Shown here: piece after piece, positions 1-6,258 of the stretch
Numbering within the stretch: the stretch's first letter is position 1
Layout: every line of letters begins with the position of its first letter
Assembly: GCA_028287545.1 (NCBI GenBank)
Contig: JAQBPL010000279.1
Location: forward strand, 1-7,582
Direction of reading: 5' to 3'
Source of the DNA: Vulcanimicrobiota bacterium
GTDB taxonomy: Bacteria > Eremiobacterota > Eremiobacteria > Baltobacterales > Baltobacteraceae
Length of the DNA stretch: 7,582 bases
Position numbers and translations under genes: made by a program
The notes under the pieces: model-generated
What the model was told of the DNA's origin: nothing
The model's database searches: none
The model's input: only the letters and a program-made list of their open reading frames with translations

Positions 1-126
1 GTGCTGCAGCCGGCGTTCGACGCGACGCCGCTGGGGATCTCGCTCGACGTCCAAGAGATCGATCCCGAACTCAGCTTCAAAAAGAACAACCTGCACGACT
101 ACGTGAAGAAGCGGAGCGCCGTATGA
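1..126 (+). CDS. C-terminal end of an unidentified protein (5' truncated by window edge)
   Basis: The frame is open from base 1 and ends at TGA 124-126, giving the last 41 residues of a protein that begins outside the window. The visible tail includes the stretches PLGISLDVQEIDPELSF and NNLHDYVKKRSAV, which look like a normal charged C-terminus, but I do not recognise the family. The stop overlaps the next start as ATGA, so the gene is almost certainly cotranscribed and probably translationally coupled with the DapA-like gene. From the two genes that follow it could encode an enzyme of the same ring-cleavage pathway, for example a ring-cleavage dioxygenase. That is context only, and no catalytic motif is in view. 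The GTG at base 1 is probably an internal valine codon. Confidence 0.7.
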   Translation: MLQPAFDATPLGISLDVQEIDPELSFKKNNLHDYVKKRSAV

Positions 127-1034
127 AGATCGACCTGGCGAATCTCAAGGGCTCCATCCCGCCGCTCATCACGCCGTTTCGCGACGGCGAGGTCGACTAC
201 GGAACCTACGCCCGGCTGGTCGACTTTCAAGTGCTCAACGGTTCGCACGGGATCCTCGTCAACGGCACGACGGCGGAACCCTCGACGCTCACGACCGCCG
301 AGCGCAATCGTCTCGTCGACGTCGCCGTCGAAAGCGCCGCCGGCCGCGTCCCGGTCGTGGCCGCGACGGGATCGCAGTCGCTGGCCGAGAGCGAGGAGCT
401 CACGACGCACGCCGTCCGCGCCGGCGTCGACGCCCTGCTGGTCGTCACGCCCTACTACATCCGGCCGCCGCAGCGCGGCCTCATCGAGTACTATCTCGCA
501 TTGACCAAACGCCACGACGTCCCGTGGATGATCTATCACATTCCGGGACGCACGGCGGTGCACGTCACGCTGGAGACCGTCGTCGAACTGGCGCGCCGCT
601 CGCCGACGTTCGTGGGCATGAAGCACGCCGCCAGCGATCTCGGCTTCGTCTCGGAGTGCTTGCACGCGCTGCCCGACCTGCGCATCTTCGTCGGGCTCGA
701 AGAGCTGAGCTTCCCGATGATGGCGATCGGCGCGGTCGGTTTGATGAACGCCGTCGGCAACCTCCACCCGCGCATCCTCGCGCAGCTTTGCGACGCCGTC
801 TGGTCCGGCGATATGCTGCTCGGCCGCACGCTGCACCAGCGCCTGCTCGAACTGAACAAGGCCGTCTTCTTCGACACGAACCCGATCCCGATCAAATACA
901 TGATGAAGCGGCTGGGGCTGATCGAACGCAACGAGCATCGCCTGCCGATGGTGCCGGCGACGCCGGAGCTCGAAGCGCGTTTGGACGGCGCGCTCGAACG
1001 GTGCGGCCTCTTCGACCTCCACGCCGCGCGATGA
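123..1034 (+). CDS. DapA/N-acetylneuraminate-lyase superfamily aldolase (class I Schiff-base lyase)
   Basis: 303 aa, full length for the family. The TIM-barrel landmarks are in order: PPLITPF (14-19), the dihydroxyacid-binding GTTAEP loop (48-53) with Thr49/Thr50, TPYY (109-112) with Tyr111, YHIPGRT (138-144) with catalytic Tyr138 and carboxylate-binding Arg143, Schiff-base Lys167 in VGMKHA, and NPIPIKYMMKRLGL (253-266). In the family the lysine forms an imine with pyruvate or another 2-oxoacid for aldol addition or cleavage in the cytoplasm. GGAG at 113-116 lies 6 nt before the ATG, and the ATG overlaps the previous stop (ATGA). The coupled downstream FAH-family gene points to aromatic catabolism: a DapA-type 2,4-dihydroxyhept-2-ene-1,7-dioate aldolase in 4-hydroxyphenylacetate degradation is the best guess. 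Lysine-pathway dihydrodipicolinate synthase or a sugar-acid aldolase remain possible. The fold is certain; the substrate is inferred. Confidence 0.93.
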   Translation: MKIDLANLKGSIPPLITPFRDGEVDYGTYARLVDFQVLNGSHGILVNGTTAEPSTLTTAERNRLVDVAVESAAGRVPVVAATGSQSLAESEELTTHAVRAGVDALLVVTPYYIRPPQRGLIEYYLALTKRHDVPWMIYHIPGRTAVHVTLETVVELARRSPTFVGMKHAASDLGFVSECLHALPDLRIFVGLEELSFPMMAIGAVGLMNAVGNLHPRILAQLCDAVWSGDMLLGRTLHQRLLELNKAVFFDTNPIPIKYMMKRLGLIERNEHRLPMVPATPELEARLDGALERCGLFDLHAAR

Positions 1035-1888
1035 AGCTGCTCTCGTTCGCGGCGCGCGACGGCCGCCGCAGTTTCGGCGCCGTCGTTGACGGCGGCGTCG
1101 TCGACCTCGCGCCGCGCCTCGTCGGCGTTACGGACCTGCAGGCGCTCATCACGCGCGACGGTCTCGACGCGGCGCGCGCCGCCGCGCGCTCGGCGCCGGC
1201 CGACTATCGGCTCGAGGAGATCGCCTTCTTGCCGCCGATCCTCGCGCCCGAGAAGATCGTCTGCATCGGCGTCAACTACGTGAACCGCAACGAGGAGTAC
1301 CGGGACGCCTCCGACCCGCCGCAATACCCGAGCGTCTTTCTCCGTACGCCGGGATCACTCACCGGTCACCTGCAGCCGATCCTCCGGCCGCCCGAATCGC
1401 CGCAGCTCGATTACGAAGGCGAGATCGTCCTGGTGATAGGCAAGGGCGGACGGCGCATCCCGCGGGGCCGGGCCCGCGAGCACGTCTTCGGGTTGACCGC
1501 GATGAACGAGGGGACGATCCGCGACTGGGTGCGCCACGCGAAGTTCAACGTCACGCAGGGGAAGAATTTCGGCAGCTCCGGCGCGGTCGGGCCCTGGATC
1601 GTCCCGGCAGCAGAGATCGGTGACTTCCGCGATCTGCGCGTCACGACGCGGGTCAACGGCGAGCGGCGCCAGCACGACACGACCGCCAACCTCGCGTTCC
1701 CGTTCGACTACCTCATCGAGTACGTCTCCACGTTCGCCGAACTCCGGCCGGGCGACCTCATCGCGACCGGCACGCCGACCGGCGCCGGCGCGCGCTTCAC
1801 CCCGCCGAGGTACCTCGTCCCCGGCGACGTCGTGGAAGTCGAGGTCGAGGGCGTCGGGACGCTCGCGAACCCCGTCCGCGACGAATAG
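1031..1888 (+). CDS. Fumarylacetoacetate hydrolase (FAH) family protein, HpaG-like isomerase/decarboxylase or related
   Basis: 285 aa. The start is ATG 1031, overlapping the upstream stop as ATGA; the frame is open further upstream but only as a shadow of the aldolase gene. Family landmarks: IVCIGVNYVNRNEEY (76-90), LDYEGEIVLVIGK (126-138) with metal ligands Glu129 and Glu131, NEGTIRDW (159-166) with Arg164, GKNF (177-180), and the C-terminal LIATGTPTG (243-251) followed by LVPGDVVEVEVEGVG. By analogy with FAH, Glu160 stands where the third metal ligand is usually Asp, a conservative change. The family acts on 2-oxo/enol diacids: hydrolases, 5-carboxymethyl-2-hydroxymuconate isomerases and 2-oxohept-3-enedioate decarboxylases. 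Next to a DapA-like aldolase, an HpaG-type role in homoprotocatechuate degradation fits. No clear Shine-Dalgarno site precedes the ATG, consistent with translational coupling. Family assignment is firm; the exact reaction is inferred. Confidence 0.93.
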   Translation: MKLLSFAARDGRRSFGAVVDGGVVDLAPRLVGVTDLQALITRDGLDAARAAARSAPADYRLEEIAFLPPILAPEKIVCIGVNYVNRNEEYRDASDPPQYPSVFLRTPGSLTGHLQPILRPPESPQLDYEGEIVLVIGKGGRRIPRGRAREHVFGLTAMNEGTIRDWVRHAKFNVTQGKNFGSSGAVGPWIVPAAEIGDFRDLRVTTRVNGERRQHDTTANLAFPFDYLIEYVSTFAELRPGDLIATGTPTGAGARFTPPRYLVPGDVVEVEVEGVGTLANPVRDE

Positions 1889-1926
1889 GCGTCAGCAGGA
1901 AGGCACTTCACCAGACCTTCACATCT

Positions 1927-1969
1927 TTGGGGTTCACTCGCGGGCATGAGCTGCCGGGTCAAGCCCCAA
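1927..1969. terminator. Inverted repeat between convergent genes, possible bidirectional terminator
   Basis: TTGGGG (1927-1932) pairs with CCCCAA (1964-1969), extendable by TT/AA across a one-base bulge. Inside it, GGCA (1943-1946) and TGCC (1952-1955) form a small hairpin. It is the only structure I see in the 113 nt between the stops of the convergent FAH-family gene and the HTH/TPR gene. No U-tract follows on either strand, so intrinsic termination is uncertain. Confidence 0.3.
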
Positions 1970-2001
1970 TCGTGAGGGTTTATGGTCGGTCCCGCTCGCG
2001 G

Positions 2002-3279
2002 TCAGGCGACGGCGCTGCGGACCTGTTCCGCCACGGCGCGGTACCCGAAGCGTCCGCGCAGGGACGCGAGAAGCGGATCGGTCCGGACGAACACGATCCA
2101 GGGGTCGTCGTCGACGATCGCCTGCTGCAGCGCCTCGATCGCCTCGTCCGACCGTCCCAGCCCGACGAGCGCGACCGCACGCTGGTACGACGGCAGGCCG
2201 TCCAGTTCGACCGGAAACTCTTGCGGTGCGCGGCCGCCGTCGCGTGCGCGCGCGCGAATCTGGAGCGCACGGACCTGCGGCCAGCGATCGTCGCCGCCAA
2301 ACCCCTCGAGCGCGGCCAGCACGCCGGCGTACCGCTCGGCGCACGTCAGCGCGCGGGCGAGTTCGTACCGCGCGGCCGGATAGTCCGGGTCCGTTTCCAC
2401 AACGCCGCCCAAGATCTCGATCGCGTCGTCGAACCGGCCTTCGAAGCAGCGCGCGACGCCGAACGACGTCAGCGCGTCGACCGCTTCGGGCGCGTGCAGC
2501 AGTGCTTCACCGACATGATCGAGCGCCGCGGTCGTGTCTCCGCGCGCGAGCGCGTGCGACACGGCGAAGATGCGCGCATCGATGCACGCCGGATCGTAGG
2601 TGAGCGCGGCGTCGATCGCGCGCGCCGCGCCCCGGAAGTCGCGGTAGCCGAACAACCGGATGTCGGCCAGCGCGGCTTGCGCTTCGGCGAGATGCGGTTC
2701 GAGTTCGAGCGCGCGGTGCACCGAATCCAGCGCCGCGGAGAACGCCGCGCGAGGTTCCGCGAACAAGTACTCGGCTTCGATCAAGCGCGCGTCGGCGATG
2801 CCGCAGTGGGCCTTCGCCATCGTGGGCGCCCGCTGCAGCGCTTCCTCGAAGCAGGCGATTGCCGAGCGCACGCAATCCGGCGTCCGCCGCCGCCACAAAC
2901 GCCGTCCGCGCGAGTACCAGACCAGCGCTTCGAGCGACGGGCGCGCACGTTCGCGCACCAGCGACTCGATTTGGCTCGAGATCGCGTCGAGCGCCTCGGC
3001 GCGGCGGCGGAAACAGTGGCGCTCCGAGAGGTGCAGCTCGCCGGCGACGACCTTTGTGGTGCGCCCTTCGAAGTCGACGCCGGTTACGATCCGGCGCAGG
3101 ATCATGTCGTCGGGGCCCGCCAGCGCACCGTCGATCGCGGAGAGGAGCGCTTCCCGAGCCGTCGGGGTGCCCAGCGCCGCACGCAGCGCGATACCGAGCG
3201 TGTCGCGCTCCAGCTGCGCGGGGTGCCGAACCTTCCGCAGCAGTTCTCGGGTCCGGCGAAAGCTCCAGACCTGATTCAT
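2002..3279 (-). CDS. HTH-TPR protein, putative transcriptional regulator
   Basis: 425 aa, cytoplasmic (no signal peptide or membrane segment). The N-terminal third is Arg-rich and basic. Residues about 73-100, with the core ELHLSERHCFRRRAEALDAI, read as a sigma-region-4/LuxR-like helix-turn-helix. Residues about 115-425 are tetratricopeptide-type helical repeats, with TPR-like units near 136-152 (CFEEALQRAP), 183-200 (SVHRALELEPHLAEA) and 281-303 (GRFDDAIEIL then DPDYPAA). The C-terminal DDPWIVFVRTDPLLASLR (391-408) matches the tail of the divergent winged-helix/TPR protein, so the two bodies are probably homologous. TPR domains in such proteins usually sense a ligand or partner; neither is known here. 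There is no Shine-Dalgarno site near the ATG, but a TACGAT box ends 7 nt before it. A non-regulatory TPR scaffold is the alternative. Confidence 0.85.
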   Translation of the reverse strand: MNQVWSFRRTRELLRKVRHPAQLERDTLGIALRAALGTPTAREALLSAIDGALAGPDDMILRRIVTGVDFEGRTTKVVAGELHLSERHCFRRRAEALDAISSQIESLVRERARPSLEALVWYSRGRRLWRRRTPDCVRSAIACFEEALQRAPTMAKAHCGIADARLIEAEYLFAEPRAAFSAALDSVHRALELEPHLAEAQAALADIRLFGYRDFRGAARAIDAALTYDPACIDARIFAVSHALARGDTTAALDHVGEALLHAPEAVDALTSFGVARCFEGRFDDAIEILGGVVETDPDYPAARYELARALTCAERYAGVLAALEGFGGDDRWPQVRALQIRARARDGGRAPQEFPVELDGLPSYQRAVALVGLGRSDEAIEALQQAIVDDDPWIVFVRTDPLLASLRGRFGYRAVAEQVRSAVA

Positions 3280-3286
3280 GCCACAG

Positions 3287-3292
3287 ATCGTA
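3287..3292 (-). promoter_or_regulatory. Candidate -10 box (TACGAT) of a leaderless promoter for the HTH-TPR gene
   Basis: On the minus strand TACGAT (3292-3287) is followed by 7 nt and then the ATG at 3279. A transcript starting about 7 nt after the hexamer would begin at the start codon, which fits the lack of a Shine-Dalgarno site. No convincing -35 element was found at 16-18 nt spacing. Confidence 0.3.
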
Positions 3293-3313
3293 ACGAATGC
3301 TCCGTACCAAGTC

Positions 3314-3328
3314 TTGATCGGTTATCAA
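3314..3328. promoter_or_regulatory. Inverted repeat TTGAT-N5-ATCAA in the divergent promoter region, candidate operator
   Basis: A perfect 5+5 bp dyad with a 5-nt spacer is centred at 3321, in the 110-nt gap between the two divergent TPR regulators. It is AT-rich against a GC-rich background and sits where it could control both promoters, possibly as an autoregulatory site. At this arm length it could also be chance. Confidence 0.35.
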
Positions 3329-3389
3329 CGCGCCAAGCGCAGGAGAAGACGATACCTAGAACCTACCCGTAGATTAGGAAGACGACTGC

Positions 3390-4703
3390 ATGCAGGTTCA
3401 GCCCGCCTACGCGTTCGGACCCTTCGCGCTCGACCCAGCGAGCCGCAGTTTGACTCTGCACGGTATGCACGTGCCGCTTCGGCCGAAGACCTTCGAGCTG
3501 CTCGAGTGCTTCCTGGAGCGCGCCGGCCGCGTGGTGACCAAAGCCGAGCTGATCACCGACCTCTGGCCCGACGGCGAAGTGACCGAGCAGAACCTCGCCC
3601 AGCAGGTGTTTCTGCTCCGCTCGGCCCTGAGCAGCCATGCTTCCGAAGCCTTCGTCGTCACCGTCCCCGGACGCGGCTATCGTTTCGTCGCGCCGGTCGA
3701 CGTGCGGCCGGCGCGCGATGTTCCGCACAGCGATCTGCAGCGGCTGTACCTGCGCGGCCGGTATCATTGGGAGAAACGCACGCGGCAGGGGCTGAGCGAG
3801 GCGCAAGCGTGCTTCGAGCGCGCCATCGCGCTCGACCCGGCGTACGCGCCGGCGCACTCCGGGCTCGCGAGCACGTACATGCTGCGCGGCGAGTTTCTGC
3901 ACGAACTCTCGGACCGCGCCTTTCCCGCCGCGCGCCGAGTGGCGCTGCGCGCGCTCGAGCTCGATCCCGCGCAGCCCGAGGCCCTTACCGTGCTCGGCGA
4001 CGTCGCATTCTTCTACGACCGCGATCTCGAAACGGCCGAGCGGCACTTCGACGACGCGCTCGCGATCGACGCGCGCTACCGGACCGCCCGCCTCTTTCTG
4101 GCTTGGCTGTGCCTCGCCAGCGGACGCTTTGCCCAGGCGCGCCTCGAGATGGAGACGGCGCTCGGCGACGCGCCGTACGATCTGCCGCTTCAGACGGCGC
4201 TCGGCGTGCTCGCAATGTTCGAAGGGGACAGCGCCGCGAGCGTCACGCAGCTCCGCTTCGTGCTCGATCTCGAGCCGACGTTCAATCTCGCCAGCTACTA
4301 TCTCGCGGCCGTGCTCTGTACGCGCGGCGACTACACCGAGGCGCTCGCGGTCCTCGATACCGATGAATCGGGCGAATGGACGCAAGGCAGCGCCGCGATC
4401 GGCGCATTCGCCGCCTATCGGCTTGGCGACGTCGAACGCGGACGCGAGTACGAGCGCGTCGTCGAAGACTACGCGGCGCGCGGCGAACAGGTCTCGGCCT
4501 TCAATCGCGCGGCAGTCGCGGTCGGCAAGCGCGACATCCCGGCCGCTCTCGCGGCGATCTCCACCGGCGCGGCGATGCACGATCCGTGGCTCGTGTTCAT
4601 TCCGGAACACCCGCTCTTCGGGACCGAACTGCGCTGCGATCCCCGCTATCTGCGGACGCTCGAACGGATTGGACTCAGCCGCCGCTCGGAATACGGTACC
4701 TGA
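3390..4703 (+). CDS. Winged-helix (OmpR/CadC-type) DNA-binding protein with TPR domain
   Basis: 437 aa. Residues 8-102 form a complete Trans_reg_C winged helix: YAFGPFALDPASRSLTL, then the LRPKTFELLECFLERAG helix, VTKAELITDLWPD, the recognition helix QNLAQQVFLLRSAL, and the wing VTVPGRGYRFVAPV. From about 117 onward come TPR repeats: LYLRGRYHWEKRT (119-131) with CFERAIALDPAYAPAHSGLA (141-160), ALELDP (188-193) and HFDDALAIDARY (219-230). The tail is DPWLVFIPEHPLFGTELR with DPRYLRTLERIGL. Unlike CadC or ToxR there is no membrane helix between the two parts, so it is a cytoplasmic regulator. Start choice: AGGAAG (3376-3381) lies 8 nt before ATG 3390. It is divergent from the HTH/TPR gene, with which it shares the C-terminal motif. 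Targets and the TPR ligand are unknown; the divergent neighbour and the dyad at 3314-3328 suggest autoregulation. Confidence 0.92.
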   Translation: MQVQPAYAFGPFALDPASRSLTLHGMHVPLRPKTFELLECFLERAGRVVTKAELITDLWPDGEVTEQNLAQQVFLLRSALSSHASEAFVVTVPGRGYRFVAPVDVRPARDVPHSDLQRLYLRGRYHWEKRTRQGLSEAQACFERAIALDPAYAPAHSGLASTYMLRGEFLHELSDRAFPAARRVALRALELDPAQPEALTVLGDVAFFYDRDLETAERHFDDALAIDARYRTARLFLAWLCLASGRFAQARLEMETALGDAPYDLPLQTALGVLAMFEGDSAASVTQLRFVLDLEPTFNLASYYLAAVLCTRGDYTEALAVLDTDESGEWTQGSAAIGAFAAYRLGDVERGREYERVVEDYAARGEQVSAFNRAAVAVGKRDIPAALAAISTGAAMHDPWLVFIPEHPLFGTELRCDPRYLRTLERIGLSRRSEYGT

Positions 4704-4727
4704 CGAGGAGAACGCCGGGACGTTCGT

Positions 4728-4739
4728 CCTCGCGCGAGG
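4728..4739. repeat. Perfect 12-bp palindrome downstream of the winged-helix/TPR gene
   Basis: CCTCGCGCGAGG is its own reverse complement and starts 25 nt after the TGA at 4701-4703. A flanking GTC/GAC match can extend it with a small bulge. No U-tract follows, so it is at most a stem that could protect or stall a transcript, or a binding site. GC-rich palindromes of this size are not rare in such DNA. Confidence 0.3.
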
Positions 4740-4780
4740 GGACCTGCGCACTACGCGGCGTGGATCCGACCGTACCGCGG

Positions 4781-4799
4781 CGTTTCGCGTTGAGAAACG
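4781..4799. promoter_or_regulatory. Inverted repeat CGTTTC-N7-GAAACG upstream of the OmpR-type gene, candidate operator
   Basis: Six-bp perfect arms (4781-4786 and 4794-4799) flank a 7-nt spacer. The dyad ends 3 nt before the alternative ATG at 4803 and 39 nt before the preferred GTG at 4839. An operator for the downstream regulator or one of its neighbours is the simplest reading. If the ATG were used, the dyad would lie in the ribosome-binding region. Confidence 0.35.
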
Positions 4800-4826
4800 T
4801 TGATGCAGCGGGCGCTCGGCTCGGGG

Positions 4827-4832
4827 TACGAT
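4827..4832 (+). promoter_or_regulatory. Candidate -10 box (TACGAT) of a leaderless promoter for the OmpR-type gene
   Basis: TACGAT is followed by 6 nt and then GTG 4839, the same hexamer and nearly the same spacing as upstream of the minus-strand HTH/TPR gene. It lies inside the reading frame if translation starts at ATG 4803, which favours the GTG. A TTGATG at 4800-4805 is a poor -35 candidate because the spacing is 21 nt. Confidence 0.3.
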
Positions 4833-4838
4833 ACATTC

Positions 4839-5516
4839 GTGATCACAGCGCGAAGGCGTCCTCGGGTGGCGGTTGTCGGACCCTCCGAGATGGCGGCTGA
4901 CGTGCGCGACGCATTGCACGACGAACTCGACGTGATTCGCCGCGTATGGCTGCCGGGCGCCGAAGCGCCGCGAACCCTCGACGAGGGTGTCGACGCATTG
5001 CTGCTCGTCGTGCACGAACACGAGTTGGCCCGGTGCGTCCCCGCAGCCCGGAAGAGCACGCGCATTCCGCTGATCGTCATGACGCTCGACACGACGGCGA
5101 ACGCACGGGCGCGCGCGCTCGATCTCGGTGCCGACGACGCGATCAGCGCGGCCTGGGACGACGCGGAGTTGCGCGCGCGCATCCGCGCGCTGCTGCGGCG
5201 CACGCCGGGCTCGGCGCCGGCGGTCGTGCAAGTCGAAGATCTCGAGATCGATCTCGGCGCGCGCAGCGTGCGCCGCGGCGGCGACGTGGTCCGCATCTCG
5301 CCGGCTGAGTTTTCGGTGCTGGGCTCGCTCGCACGCAATCCGGGCAACGTGGTGAGACGCGAAGATCTCGCGCGCGAAGTGTGGGGTGACGCGCAGGCCG
5401 TCGCGGACGGTCGCCTCCACACGACCGTTTCGACCCTGCGTTCCAAGCTCGACCGCTCGCCGTTCGTGCCGCTGATCCGCACGATCCACCGGGTCGGGTA
5501 CGCTCTGCGCCGCTAG
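4839..5516 (+). CDS. OmpR-family winged-helix protein with a degenerate (pseudo) receiver domain
   Basis: 225 aa from GTG 4839. The C-terminal half (about 129-225) is a full OmpR/PhoB winged helix: VEDLEIDLGARSV, ISPAEFSVLGSLARNPGNVV, the recognition helix RLHTTVSTLRSKL and the wing IRTIHRVGYALRR. The N-terminal half has receiver-like layout but no phosphorylation chemistry. The acidic pair is GPS in VAVVGPS (10-16). The beta-3 strand LLLVVHEHE has no Asp at the expected place. Beta-5 reads ISAAW instead of the usual Lys-Pro. The Thr in VMTLD and the LGADDAI segment remain. It is therefore probably a phosphorylation-independent regulator. No histidine kinase gene is adjacent. Start: ATG 4803 (237 aa) is in frame, but GTG 4839 gives the usual short lead-in to the first receiver strand and follows a TACGAT box by 6 nt. 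The stop shares CTAG with the convergent gene. Confidence 0.88.
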   Translation: MITARRRPRVAVVGPSEMAADVRDALHDELDVIRRVWLPGAEAPRTLDEGVDALLLVVHEHELARCVPAARKSTRIPLIVMTLDTTANARARALDLGADDAISAAWDDAELRARIRALLRRTPGSAPAVVQVEDLEIDLGARSVRRGGDVVRISPAEFSVLGSLARNPGNVVRREDLAREVWGDAQAVADGRLHTTVSTLRSKLDRSPFVPLIRTIHRVGYALRR

Positions 5517-6205
5517 CCGCCGCTGAACACCGAGTCCGCCACCACGGCGTTGAAGGAATATGCTCCGTAGTCCAAGACCGCGTGCACGCGATACCCGCCG
5601 GCATCGAGATCGGCCTCGGCGCGTTTGGGAAGCTGATACGGACCGGCAGCGGATTCTTCGATCATCATCGCGATCGTCGTGCCGTCTTTGAAGATCCAAC
5701 GGCCGCGCAGCACGGCGGAGGCGTCGGTGTCGAAGTCGACCAGCATGCGGTCGACGTCGCCGGGACGGCGCGGCGTCCCCTCGATGCGGTAGGTGGTGCG
5801 GTTCTCGTCCGTGACAACGTCGCGCACGCGCAGCTCATAGGTGCTGCCCCAGGTAAGCGGAGAGCCGATCTCGGCGAAGACGTGCCGGTACGCGGCCGGC
5901 ATCGAACGCAGGTCGAGCGCGACGCGGTCGGGCCGCTTGTAATACGCCGTGCCGTTCAAGCCGAAATGAAACGTGATCAGTTTGTGCAGATGAACGTCGA
6001 CGTGCACCGGAACGGTGTACGAATCGAGCAGCGCGTCGTGCTCGGTGAAGCGCGCCAGAACCTGCGCGGCTGTAGGGCGCGGCCCGAACGTTGCAGCGGC
6101 AGCGGCATTGGCGGCGGCGCGGGCCGGCTCCCCAGGCGCGATGGCGTTCAAGGTGAGGAGCAGCAGTGCCGGAGCGGCGACGCGCCCCACGAGCCTCGGT
6201 GCCAT
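5513..6205 (-). CDS. Secreted LolA/LolB-fold-like protein (putative outer-membrane lipoprotein-sorting-like or periplasmic protein)
   Basis: 230 aa from ATG 6205. The N-terminus is a Sec signal peptide: a basic start MAPRLVGRVA, a hydrophobic run PALLLLTLNAIA, and a likely cleavage after ARA (28-30). There is no lipobox cysteine. The mature part is a beta-rich domain resembling LolA-like proteins (COG2834-type): GTAYYKRPDRVALDL (85-99), a long set of beta-strand-like segments, and the closing YSFNAVVADSVF (216-227), which matches the usual final strand of that fold. Such proteins carry lipids or lipoproteins in the cell envelope; the cargo is unknown here. A GTG at 6244 would add 13 residues before the signal peptide and is less likely. 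It follows the homoserine dehydrogenase gene by 53 nt on the same strand and is probably cotranscribed with it, though the functions are not obviously linked. Secretion is fairly sure; the LolA-like assignment is moderate. Confidence 0.82.
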   Translation of the reverse strand: MAPRLVGRVAAPALLLLTLNAIAPGEPARAAANAAAAATFGPRPTAAQVLARFTEHDALLDSYTVPVHVDVHLHKLITFHFGLNGTAYYKRPDRVALDLRSMPAAYRHVFAEIGSPLTWGSTYELRVRDVVTDENRTTYRIEGTPRRPGDVDRMLVDFDTDASAVLRGRWIFKDGTTIAMMIEESAAGPYQLPKRAEADLDAGGYRVHAVLDYGAYSFNAVVADSVFSGG

Positions 6206-6258
6206 GTGATGTGTGGCACGTATTCCCCGATCCCCGGACGGCACGACGCGACTGAGCG

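Noticed and set aside
99..1022. Long minus-strand open frame opposite the DapA-like gene
   Set aside because: It mirrors a well-conserved gene in GC-rich DNA, and its translation is Arg/Asp-rich and without any family motif.
524..1030. Upstream extension of the FAH-family reading frame to 454 aa
   Set aside because: The extra residues are a low-complexity Arg/Ala/Pro shadow of the aldolase gene; the family fold begins at ATG 1031, which overlaps the previous stop.
1943..1955. GGCA/TGCC hairpin as an independent terminator
   Set aside because: Four base pairs are too few; it is mentioned only as the inner part of the larger repeat.
1927..3372. 481-residue plus-strand open frame opposite the HTH/TPR gene
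   Set aside because: No recognisable motif and Arg-rich composition; the minus frame shows real TPR units and a shared C-terminal motif.
3363..5699. 778-residue minus-strand open frame across the two plus-strand regulators
   Set aside because: It is long because GC-rich DNA has few stops. The plus-strand frames give clear winged-helix and TPR motifs, while this one gives repetitive Arg-rich text.
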